Of a stretch of 64,000 nucleotides of DNA, positions 10,817 through 20,057 are shown piece by piece (position 1 is the stretch's first letter; every line of letters begins with the position of its first letter). This DNA is from Arachis hypogaea. Taxonomy: Eukaryota; Streptophyta; Magnoliopsida; Fabales; Fabaceae. The position numbers were made by a program, and so were the translations under genes. The stretch is from NCBI RefSeq assembly GCF_003086295.3, contig NC_092044.1, forward strand, positions 73,618,024 to 73,682,023, given 5' to 3'. The notes below the pieces were generated by a model, which saw only the letters and a program-made list of their open reading frames with translations, was not told the DNA's origin and did no database searches.

Positions 10817-11716
10817 TGATGTAGCATAACCTTGATGCTATGATTTTAGGAAATTGCACAATCGGCAAAATTCCTTCCGGCAAGTGCACCGGTTATCGTC
10901 AAGTAAAAACTCACAATAGAGTGAGGTCGAATCCCACAAGGATTGGTTGAATGAGCAATTCGGATTAGAAGTTTGTTCTAGTTGAGCGGAATCAAGATTT
11001 AGATGAGAATTGCGGAATATTAAATTGCATGAATTAAAGAGCTAGAAATTAAATTGCTGAAATTAAAAGGGATGGGGGTGATTGCATGAAATTAAATTGC
11101 AGAATGTAAAGAGAAAATGTAGATCAGAAATGGGGAATTCATTGGGTTTCAGGAGATATTGAGATCTCCGAATCAAAACATTTCTATCTCTTCCTCAACC
11201 AATGCATTCATTGAATTTTGCTTGGCAATCTTATATGATTGGATCCCAATTCCTTGGCTCACCAATTCTCCTAAAAACAAATAAATTCCCAATCCCTTGG
11301 TTTAAATGTTCATAAGAAGAGATGATGCTCGATCACTGATTATACCACACAGCTTCATGAACCACAATTTGGTAGGATTACATGTCACAATATCCATCCA
11401 AACCCCAATCCAATTCACTGTGAGAAAGCTTCTCTAGCATGAATCCTCCATTCCTTTCCCAAGGTTCCGAAGGATTCCAATTATGGATAGTTTCTTTCCC
11501 AAGACAACTACCCAATGGAATTAGATCGAGAAGCTTTCTAACAAAATTCAAGAGAAAAGATTGAAGAAGAAGATAAAAAGTATTATTGATTCATTGAATT
11601 ACAATAGAGCTCCCTAACCCAATGAAAGGGGTTTAGTGAGTCATAGCTCCGAATTCTATTACAAAAGTAAAAAATGCTAAAGTGTCAAAAAGTGTCAACT
11701 AACTTCAATTCTATCC

Positions 11717-11724
11717 TATTTATA
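11717..11724 (-). promoter_or_regulatory. TATA box of element A LTR
   Basis: Minus strand GTGTATAAATAGG; the copy in the 5' LTR is at 18706-18713. It lies about 340 bases downstream, in element sense, of the last U3 hairpin. Confidence 0.6.
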
Positions 11725-12061
11725 CACTTTCTAAATTGAGCTTCTGTTGTGATTCTTGGGCTTTGAGGCCTTTCCCTGATTTCCTTTTTGCTTTGGGTTT
11801 ATGATCCATAATACTGATGAGGCTGTGATCCAACTCTGTAACATTCATTGAGCAAACTTAGTGATAAACAAGTAATGACACAAGACTCAACAAATTGAAG
11901 TTCCAGACTCATCAATTCTTCAGGCCCAATCCCATAAACTATGATATTCAATTGGGTTTCATACCATAATAGGTTTAAGTTAATATTTGTGCTCAAATGC
12001 TAACTTAAACCTCAATATAATTGGCCCAGAAACCCTTTCAAAGAGTGGCATTTAAGTTGAA

Positions 12062-12740
12062 GTTTAAGTTTCAGTTTAAGGTTAAACTGAAACTTAAACG
12101 TGGAATTGGAAGAAAGCAACCCAGGAGGGTAATTACTCGAACACGTTTAAGTTTCAGTTTGAGGTCAAACTGAAGCTTAAACGTGGAAATGAAGATTGCA
12201 ACCCTGGAGGCGATTCTTGGTCGAACACGTTTAAGCTCCAGTTTGAGGTCAAACTGGAGCTTAAACGTGGAAATGAGAAGGCAACCCTGGAGTAGCAAAA
12301 ACGCCGAACACGTTTAACCTCCAGTTTGAGGTCAAACTGGAGGTTAAACGTGGGAATGAAGAAGGTAGCCCTGGAGTGTGAATGTCGAACACGTTTAAGC
12401 TCCAGCTCCAGTTTGAGGTCAAACTGGAGCTTAAACGTGAAAATGGCTTCCTGGTGCCTCATATAGTTCGAACACGTTTAACCTCCAGTTTGAGGTCAAA
12501 CTGGAGGTTAAACGTGGAATCACTCCCTTGGTGCCATTCTCATTCTGGCGTTTAACCTTCAGTTTGAGGTTAAACTGGAGGTTAAACGCCAGTTTCTTCT
12601 TTTCTCAGCTTTCATGATTCTGGCATTTAACCTTCAGTTTAACCTTAAACTGAAGGTTAAACGCCACTTTCAGCATTTGGTGCATTCCTTATTCTGGCGT
12701 TTAACTTCCAGTTTAAGGTTAAACTGGAGGTTAAACGCCA
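12062..12740 (-). repeat. Array of nine long hairpins in U3 of element A (3' LTR copy)
   Basis: Nine near-perfect palindromes of 38-50 bp spaced by 30-55 bases of unrelated sequence: 12062-12099, 12142-12185, 12226-12269, 12309-12352, 12390-12439, 12473-12516, 12546-12591, 12621-12666, 12695-12740. Arms are 18-22 bp with a 2-base centre (mostly GG). All share the core GTTTAA-N-CTCCAGTTTGA, but arms differ between units and the changes are paired: AAGCTCC with GGAGCTT, AACCTCC with GGAGGTT. The first six (except unit 1) end in CACG/CGTG, the last three in TGGCG/CGCCA. Open frames across this block are translations of the repeats, not genes. Confidence 0.95.
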
Positions 12741-13063
12741 CTTTCACATTGTACTCCACATGTGATCTTCAAGCTTCCTTTATAGATTTGGTTGCTTCCT
12801 TGCCTAGCCTCTTCTTCCCTGAAATCATCCACACAATTGCATCAAAGTCTTGCAGATTTTCATGAGAATTCTTCCATTCATAGCATTCAAGCAATATAAC
12901 TAAAAACTCATGGAATTTGCATCAAAATTACACTGTTTGGATGATTCATTACTTTGTTGTTCATTTAACCATTCTTGGTTACTTTAAGCTCAAGAAAATG
13001 CATAAAACAACTAAAACTAACAGAAAAATGCTAGTGAAACTAGCCTAAGATGCCTTGGCATCA

Positions 13064-14708
13064 CAACACCAAACTTAATACTTGCTTGTCCCTAAGCAAG
13101 TCCTGAGTTAATTGAGAAAACAAGTATGAAACAAAAAGAAATTACATTGGCTATATTAGCAAGCATTTGAAGTTCATCAGAAGGGTTTTATGCAGAAAGT
13201 TGCAGTATCACTTTTTCATTCTTATCAGGTAGGATTATCACTTTTTCATTGCATCCATCAAACACTGCTATGGCCTCTTGTTATTCTTATGTCTTTGGCA
13301 CGTTTTCCTTTCTTTGTTTTTCTTTTTCTTAGAGCTCCTTTGCTCCTTGTTTGCTCAGTGTCATGTGTTGCACAAGCCTTTGGCATTTTCTTTTTCTTAT
13401 CATTGCATTACACATATCCACTACAGGCATTTTTAGTTCACATTTCTTCTTGAGACATTGATGCCCAGCACCTCTTTGTGTGACTAAATGTTTTGTATTT
13501 AGGTTGCTCTTGATAATGGACTTTTGGTTGATAATCCCGGGTTAGTTAACCCAAGTTACCAAGTGTTGAAACACTCCTCATAACCTATTCATCCAAGCAT
13601 ATCCTTAATACATAAATACCACAGGCATTTGTCTCAGAAGTTCAAACCATTGGTGCCTAGCTTATTTTCTCAATTTTTTTTGCTTTTTGGTTGCCCCTTT
13701 TCAGTGGCTTTTTCTTCTTCTTTTTCTTTCTTTTTCATGGCCAAAGACATTTATTCATCAAGATCCATAGACAATACTCAACTTCTACACAAAAATTGAT
13801 AATTCTACACTCTATTTCCAGTGATCTGACTAAACAATCAAGCATGCATACCACCACTTAATTCTACTTGATTTGTCACTAATTGAGCCAAGTTACTTTT
13901 GTTCAAACTTTTCTTTTATTTTTGAAAACAGAACAAGCATGGCAAGCATTTGTTTAAGAAGATGTAGTTATATCCAAACATCTAGGCATTCACTTTATTC
14001 AAAGCAGTAAACCAACACTCCTACAAAATGACTTAAAATGAAAGAAAGATTCAACAATTACAGTTTAAACCAGAACAAGCATGCTTTTGTTTGCCTTTTA
14101 AAGAATGGTCAAGGAACAACACCACCTTGTGAAATTTCTTGTTTTCTCCTTGTTGCCAGGAAACAATTTGATTTCTCTTTCTTCTCCTAATTGTTGCTTC
14201 ATGTTTTTTTTTTAAGCTCCTTGTTTCCTTTCCTGCAAAGAGTGATGAAGTTGCTTGCTTCTCAAGCACTTGAGTGGTTAGCTCAACTATGTATGGGCAA
14301 GTGTCTGAGTCTTAAGTTGGGGTGTGAACACCAAACTTAATCTCCTACTTACTCCTCTGCTCTTTGAATCCTTGAATTCTCCTTGGAATGAAGTTGCTGC
14401 TAAGGATTTTAAGTATTTCTGTGATTGCTTAGAATGGTTATTCCTTTCATATAATTCAAAGGTTGTTGTGTTCAGTTGATCTTTATGGTGGAACACCAAA
14501 CTTAGAGTTACACATTCCCCTTTGAATTATTGATCCACGAATTCATTGTTTGGTGTGAAACACCAAACTTAATTCTTTGCAATGCACAGAAACTACTTCA
14601 CCTTTTTATTGAAACAAACAAAAGAAACAGCAAAAGAGTGTTACCTCAGGTTGGGTTGCCTCCCAACAAGCGCTCTTTAAACGTCATTAGCTTGACGGTT
14701 GTCCCTTG
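13064..14708 (-). other. 3' non-coding region of element A
   Basis: Contains antisense copies of TAAGTTTGGTGT at about 13070, 14330, 14495 and 14565, and a pyrimidine-rich stretch (13640-13740). The conserved post-ORF hairpin motif lies at 14650-14686. I find no env-like ORF; the short frames are not conserved in the other elements. Confidence 0.6.
14650..14686 (-). promoter_or_regulatory. Conserved post-ORF hairpin motif (element A)
   Basis: The minus strand reads through AAGAGCGCTTGTTGGG to the 6-base loop AGGCAA and then CCCAAC (stem GTTGGG/CCCAAC at 14667-14662 and 14655-14650). It begins 23 bases after the stop codon of the protease/tail ORF. Confidence 0.7.
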
Positions 14709-16220
14709 TTAGGGTGGATTGTAGTGCTTGATGTCTTCTCCTCTTACTATGAAAACGTCCCCATTTGATTCATTTATGATTTCCAAATGTTCCATAGAAA
14801 GAACTTTCCTGATTGTGAACACTTGAGGAAGCTGTGAAGGAATGGTTTTGAGGCCAGGTGGCATTGGCAGATAATGACTTGATATCACTTCATCTCCCGG
14901 AGAGAAACCTTCAGTGGGAATTTTCTTGTTTCTCCACCCTCTTGGCACTTTCTTTACAATTCTTCCCTCTCTCTTGAGGACTTCTTCTTTGACTCTTATG
15001 CCAGGAGGTTCCTTCTTATTTGTTTCTTTTAATTCTTGTGGCTTTAACTCTTGCAAATCTTGTTTGCCTTCCAAGGACTGTTTTAGAGTTTTAGTTGCTG
15101 GATTGCTTTCCTCCGAACAGAGATGGCTACTATCATCCTTAAGCTTTTCAGATTCTGGTTCAGGGTCAGATGCAGGTTTGAAAACATGGAAAATGAGCTG
15201 TTCATCATGTATTCTCAAAATTAGCTCTCCTTGTTCTACATCTATGAGCGCTCTAGCAGTGGCTAGAAATGGCCTTCCCAGAATGATAGGGTGTAGGTAG
15301 CTTTCCTCCATGTCCAAAATGACAAAGTCTGTAGGGAAGAAATAATTTCCCACTTTCACCAGCACATTCTCCACTAACCCTTCAGCTTGCTTTTGAGTTT
15401 TGTCAGCCAGTTGTATGATTACATCAGTGGATCTTACCTCATTCAGTTGTAGCCTCTTCATAAGAGTCAGAGGCATCACATTTATGCTAGCTCCTAGATC
15501 ACAGAATCCTCTGTCAATTTTTGTTTCCCCTATGATGCAAGGGATATGGAAACTTCCTGGGTCTGTTTTCTTAGAGACTATGTCCTTCTTGATGAGTGCA
15601 CTGCATTCCTTGTTCATTATTACAGTTTGTCCTCCCTTCAAAACTCTTTTCTTGCTCAGCAATTCTTTCAAATACTTGATATGTGTAGGCATCTGCTGGA
15701 GGATATCAAGAAAGGGAATATTGATATGGAGAGACTTAAATGTCTCTAGGAACCTTGAATATGTTTTCCCTTTTTCACCTCCTCCTAACCTCTGAGGAAA
15801 TGGTGCTTTTGGTTGGTATGTTTCCAGCGTGCCTTCCTTTTGCATATCCTTAGCTTGCTCCGTTTCGCTTTCCTGCTTAGCTTCTTCCACACTTTCTTTC
15901 AAGATTTCTGGCTCCTTTTCTGAGGGTCTGATTCCGTCTTCTTCTGAGACTTCCTTCAATGTGGTGATGGCCTTGCATTCTTCCCATCTCACTCCCTTTT
16001 GTTCCCCTTTAGGATTCTTTTCTGTGTCACTAGGGAACACTGCAGTTGACTTAGGGGCCTGTTGAGAAAGTTCTCCTACTCGAGCCTCCATCCACTTGAG
16101 TTTTTCGCCATGGTTTCTTAAGGTTGATCTCACATCGTCCCTAAAGTTTTTCAACTCACTTATGTCCTGACCCATGTTTACTAACCTTCCTTCTATCCTG
16201 TTTAATTGATCTTGAAATTG
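14709..16220 (-). CDS. Protease plus integrase-tail-like ORF of element A
   Basis: It is in the same frame as gag and follows a single TAA (16223-16221); the first ATG is at 16175. Order: coiled-coil-like start (ELKNFRDDVRSTLRNHGEKL), acidic linker, YQPKAPFPQRL, helical segment before the protease, then the aspartic protease core with GFCDLGASINVMPLTLMKR, ADKTQKQAEGLVENVLV and IILGRPFLATARALIDVEQG. The C-terminal 80 residues (KKIPTEGFSPGDEVISS, then FTIRKVLSMEHLEIINES, then FIVRGEDIKHY) align with the tail after the integrase of element E ([12 protein letters not shown] ... KFIVNG ... KQYLES). RT, RNase H and the integrase core that normally lie between are absent and the frame is uninterrupted, so this looks like an established compact gene. 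Translation may need readthrough of the TAA. Confidence 0.85.
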   Translation of the reverse strand, partial: QFQDQLNRIEGRLVNMGQDISELKNFRDDVRSTLRNHGEKLKWMEARVGELSQQAPKSTAVFPSDTEKNPKGEQKGVRWEECKAITTLKEVSEEDGIRPSEKEPEILKESVEEAKQESETEQAKDMQKEGTLETYQPKAPFPQRLGGGEKGKTYSRFLETFKSLHINIPFLDILQQMPTHIKYLKELLSKKRVLKGGQTVIMNKECSALIKKDIVSKKTDPGSFHIPCIIGETKIDRGFCDLGASINVMPLTLMKRLQLNEVRSTDVIIQLADKTQKQAEGLVENVLVKVGNYFFPTDFVILDMEESYLHPIILGRPFLATARALIDVEQGELILRIHDEQLIFHVFKPASDPEPESEKLKDDSSHLCSEESNPATKTLKQSLEGKQDLQELKPQELKETNKKEPPGIRVKEEVLKREGRIVKKVPRGWRNKKIPTEGFSPGDEVISSHYLPMPPGLKTIPSQLPQVFTIRKVLSMEHLEIINESNGDVFIVRGEDIKHYNPP

Positions 16221-17519
16221 TTAGTTCGGATTAGGTTGGGCAGGTTGGTTATTTTGGCCATGATATGGTGGTTGGGAGTAAGTGTTTTGTGTGGCTTGGT
16301 ATGATCTTTGGTTGGAGTTTTGGTATGTGGAATTGTTATGTTGGTTGTGGTTGTAAGGTTTGTGGTTTTGTGGTTGGCTTTGCTGGTTTCCCCACCCAAA
16401 GTTTGGGTGGTTTTTCCATCCTGGGTTGTAAGTGTTGGAATGTGGATCATATGGTTGCCTTTGTTGATTTCCCACATAGTTGGCCTCTTCCCAATCACCT
16501 CCTTCAGTGCTTACTTCCTCTTGATCTTGTGTGTATAGTGCAGCCACTTGCTTTGTGTCTAATTTCCTGGTGAGCTCTGCTAGTTGCTTGGCAAACACCT
16601 TGTTTTGGGCTAGAATTGTATCAACATGGTTCAGCTCCATCACTCCCTTAGTGTTGTGCCTCTCTGAAGCATAGTAGTACTCATTCTCAGCCACTGTCTC
16701 AATCACTTCAATGGCTTCTTCCACAGTCTTTTTCCTGTTCAATGAACCTCCAGATGAATGGTCTACAGCCTTCCTTGATTCATAAGAAAGTCCATCATAG
16801 AAAATATGCAATTGCACCCAGTCAGGGAACATGTTTGGTGGGCATTTCCTTGTCAACTCTTTGAACCTCTCCCATGCCTCGTAGAGAGTCTCACCATCCT
16901 GTTGTCTAAAAGTCTGAACCTCAGATCGAAGCCTATTGACCTTTTGTGGGGGGTAGAAACGTGCCAGAAACTTGCTCTCCACCTCATCCCAGGTTGTTAG
17001 GCTGTCCCTTGGGAATGATTCCAGCCACTTAGCTGCCTTGTCCCTAAGTGAAAATGGGAACAAGAGCAGTTTGTAGGCATCTTCCTGGACTCCATTGGAC
17101 TTCACTGTGTCACAAATTCTCAGGAATTTGGTGAGATGTTGATTTGGATCTTCATTAGCACTCCCACCAAATGAACAATGGTTCTCCACCAGTGATATTA
17201 GCTGTGGTTTGAGTTCAAAATTGTTGGCCTGAATGGGTGGTTTCTGAATGCTACTACCACAATTCCCAGAGGTTGGGTTTATATATGAACCAAGAACCCT
17301 TCTCTCAGGAATGGCATTGTTTCCATCATCCCTCTCATGGTTGTGAACTTCTCTATCCATGTTGAGATCTAGAGCTTCCTCAAAGTTGTCCTCAGATTCT
17401 CCTTCAGATTCTTCTTCTCCCAGTACCCTCTTCCTTCTTGCTTCCCTTCTAAGTCTATGAAGGGTCCTCTCTGGTTCGGTATATGGAGGGGTTGATGTCT
17501 CTCCTCTCCTACCTGTCAT
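16221..17519 (-). CDS. gag of element A
   Basis: Start chosen at the ATG at 17519 (MTGRRGETSTPPYTEPERTL); a longer frame begins at 17543. The 432-residue product forms virus-like particles in this family. It has an Arg/Glu-rich N-terminus, then the retrotransposon gag domain (ANNFELKPQLISLVENHCSF, LLLFPFSLRDKAAKWLESFP, FLARFYPPQKVNRLRSEVQT, FRQQDGETLYEAWERFKELT) and a long N/Q/P/H-rich C-terminus with repeated NPGWKNHPNFGWGNQQ-like units. No CCHC zinc knuckle is visible. It ends in QPNPN followed by TAA CAA TTT, with the protease ORF continuing in the same frame. Confidence 0.93.
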   Translation of the reverse strand: MTGRRGETSTPPYTEPERTLHRLRREARRKRVLGEEESEGESEDNFEEALDLNMDREVHNHERDDGNNAIPERRVLGSYINPTSGNCGSSIQKPPIQANNFELKPQLISLVENHCSFGGSANEDPNQHLTKFLRICDTVKSNGVQEDAYKLLLFPFSLRDKAAKWLESFPRDSLTTWDEVESKFLARFYPPQKVNRLRSEVQTFRQQDGETLYEAWERFKELTRKCPPNMFPDWVQLHIFYDGLSYESRKAVDHSSGGSLNRKKTVEEAIEVIETVAENEYYYASERHNTKGVMELNHVDTILAQNKVFAKQLAELTRKLDTKQVAALYTQDQEEVSTEGGDWEEANYVGNQQRQPYDPHSNTYNPGWKNHPNFGWGNQQSQPQNHKPYNHNQHNNSTYQNSNQRSYQATQNTYSQPPYHGQNNQPAQPNPN

Positions 17520-17780
17520 ACAAGAACACACCACAAGCAACAACCAAGTGGAATACTCTTGGTTAATGGAAGAGTATGGTTAGAGCAGTTGAGGAATTAA
17601 TTCAAATAGTTAGTGGGTCAGTGAGTTAGTTGCTTGAAATGAAAGGCATAAGAAAGAAAAAGCAAATAACAGAGTGCAGAAATTAAAATTCAACAAGTAA
17701 CTTGAACTAAATTAACAAAACAAAGCAAAATTTCTCAATATAGTTAACTTCCAATTTGAGAATTGTCAATCGAAAACCAA

Positions 17781-17798
17781 TCCCCGGCAACGGCGCCA
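17781..17798 (-). other. Primer-binding site of element A (tRNA-Asp)
   Basis: Minus strand TGGCGCCGTTGCCGGGGA, a perfect complement of the 3' end of plant tRNA-Asp including CCA, 6 bases from the 5' LTR. Confidence 0.95.
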
Positions 17799-17804
17799 TA
17801 AACT

Positions 17805-20052
17805 TGATGTAGCATAACCTTGATGCTATGATTTTAGGAAATTGCACAATCGGCAAAATTCCTTCCGGCAAGTGCAACGGTTATCGTCAAGTAAAAACTC
17901 ACAATAGAGTGAGGTCGAATCCCACAAGGATTGGTTGAATGAGCAATTCGGATTAGAAGTTTGTTCTAGTTGAGCGGAATCAAGATTTAGATGAGAATTG
18001 CGGAATATTAAATTGCATGAATTAAAGAGCTAGAAATTAAATTGCTGAAATTAAAAGGGATGGGGGTGATTGCATGAAATTAAATTGCAGAATGTAAAGA
18101 GAAAATGTAGATCAGAAATGGGGAATTCATTGGGTTTCAGGAGATATTGAGATCTCCGAATCAAAACATTTCTATCTCTTCCTCAACCAATGCATTCATT
18201 GAATTTTGCTTGGCAATCTTATATGATTGGATCCCAATTCCTTGGCTCACCAATTCTCTCTAAAAACAAACAAATTCCCAATCCATTGGTTTAAATGTTC
18301 ATAAGAAGAGATGATGCTCGATCACTGATTATACCACACAGCTTCATGAACCACAATTTGGTAGGATTACATGTCACAATATCCATCCAAACCCCAATCC
18401 AATTCACTGTGAGAAAGCTTCTCTAGCATGAATCCTCCATTCCTTTCCCAAGGTTCCGAAGGATTCCAATTATGGATAGTTTCTTTCCCAAGACAACTAC
18501 CCAATGGAATTAGATCGAGAAGCTTTCTAACAAAATTCAAGAGAAAAGATTGAAGAAGAAGATAAAAAGTATTATTGATTCATTGAATTACAATAGAGCT
18601 CCCTAACCCAATGAAAGGGGTTTAGTGAGTCATAGCTCCGAATTCTATTACAAAAGTAAAAAATGCTAAAGTGTCAAAAAGTGTCAACTAACTTCAATTA
18701 TATCCTATTTATACACTTTCTAAATTGAGCTTCTGTTGTGATTCTTGGGCTTTGAGGCCTTTCCCTGATTTCCTTTTTTCTTTGGGTTTATGATCCATAA
18801 TACTGATGAGGCTGTGATCCAACTCTGTAACATTCATTGAGCAAACTTAGTGATAAACAAGTAATGACACAAGACTCAACAAATTGAAGTTCCAGACTCA
18901 TCAATTCTTCAGGCCCAATCCCATAAACTATGATATTCAATTGGGTTTCATACCATAATAGGTTTAAGTTAATATTTGTGCTCAAATGCTAACTTAAACC
19001 TCAATATAATTGGCCCAGAAACCCTTTCAAAGAGTGGCATTTAAGTTGAAGTTTAAGTTTCAGTTTAAGGTTAAACTGAAACTTAAACGTGGAATTGGAA
19101 GAAAGCAACCCAGGAGGGTAATTACTCGAACACGTTTAAGCTTCAGTTTGAGGTCAAACTGAAGCTTAAACGTGGAAATGAAGATTGCAACCCTGGAGGC
19201 GATTCTTGGTCGAACACGTTTAAGCTCCAGTTTGAGGTCAAACTGGAGCTTAAACGTGGAAATGAGAAGGCAACCCTGGAGTAGCAAAAACGCCGAACAC
19301 GTTTAACCTCCAGTTTGAGGTCAAACTGGAGGTTAAACGTGGGAATGAAGAAGGTAGCCCTGGAGTGTGAATGTCGAACACGTTTAAGCTCCAGCTCCAG
19401 TTTGAGGTCAAACTGGAGCTTAAACGTGAAAATGGCTTCCTGGTGCTTCATATAGTTCGAACACGTTTAACCTCCAGTTTGAGGTCAAACTGGAGGTTAA
19501 ACGTGGAATCACTCCCTTGGTGCCATTCTCATTCTGGCGTTTAACCTTCAGTTTGAGGTTAAACTGGAGGTTAAACGCCAGTTTCCTCTTTTCTCAGCTT
19601 TCATGATTCTGGCGTTTAACCTTCAGTTTAACCTTAAACTGAAGGTTAAACGCCACTTTCAGCATTTGGTGCATTCCTTATTCTGGCGTTTAACTTCCAG
19701 TTTAAGGTTAAACTGGAGGTTAAACGCCACTTTCACATTGTACTCCACATGTGATCTTCAAGCTTCCTTTATAGATTTGGTTGCTTCCTTGCCTAGCCTC
19801 TTCTTCCCTGAAATCATCCACACAATTGCATCAAAGTCTTGCAGATTTTCATGAGAATTCTTCCATTCATAGCATTCAAGCAATATAACTAAAAACTCAT
19901 GGAATTTGCATCAAAATTACACTGTTTGGATGATTCATTACTTTGTTGTTCATTTAACCATTCTTGGTTACTTTAAGCTCAAGAAAATGCATAAAACAAC
20001 TAAAACTAACAGAAAAATGCTAGTGAAACTAGCCTAAGATGCCTTGGCATCA
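17805..20052 (-). mobile_element. 5' LTR of element A
   Basis: 2248 bp, nearly identical to 10817-13063. The U5 hairpin CTCAC-AATAGA-GTGAG is at 17898-17913, TATA at 18713-18706, and the hairpin array at 19051-19729. It ends at 20052 and is followed by the duplication TAATC. Confidence 0.95.
19051..19729 (-). repeat. Array of nine long hairpins in U3 of element A (5' LTR copy)
   Basis: Same nine units as 12062-12740, offset by 6989. Two arms are perfect here but mismatched in the other LTR: the second unit has AAGCTTCAG (AAGTTTCAG in the other), and the eighth starts TGGCGTTTAA (TGGCATTTAA in the other). Confidence 0.95.
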
Positions 20053-20057
20053 TAATC

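Larger units (their letters stand above)
10817..13063 (-). mobile_element. 3' LTR of element A
   Basis: 2247 bp, starting on the minus strand with TGATGCCAAGGCATC at 13063. TATAAATA is on the minus strand at 11724-11717. The U3 hairpin array is at 12062-12740 and the U5 hairpin near 10910-10925. It is preceded (13064-13082) by CAACACCAAACTTAATACT, the antisense of the motif that precedes the 3' LTR in every family here. Confidence 0.95.
10817..20052 (-). mobile_element. Element A: complete non-autonomous LTR element with target duplication TAATC
   Basis: Two LTRs (17805-20052 and 10817-13063; 2248 and 2247 bp) bound a 4.7-kb interior with a perfect tRNA-Asp primer site (17798-17781), gag, and a protease/tail ORF. 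The five bases TAATC occur at 10812-10816 and 20053-20057. By eye the LTRs differ at about a dozen positions (roughly 0.5%), so the insertion is young. There is no RT, RNase H or integrase core. It lies in the pol gene of element E in opposite orientation. Confidence 0.97.

Noticed and set aside
12071..12462. Open frames with FKLQFDLKLELKRVR-type repeats (also 19060-19451)
   Set aside because: They are translations of the hairpin array in the LTR and occur identically in both LTRs; no independent coding sign.
12062..12740. Regularly spaced palindromes resembling a CRISPR array
   Set aside because: The repeats are long inverted repeats inside both LTRs of a plant retrotransposon and differ between units; there is no cas gene and the genome is plant.
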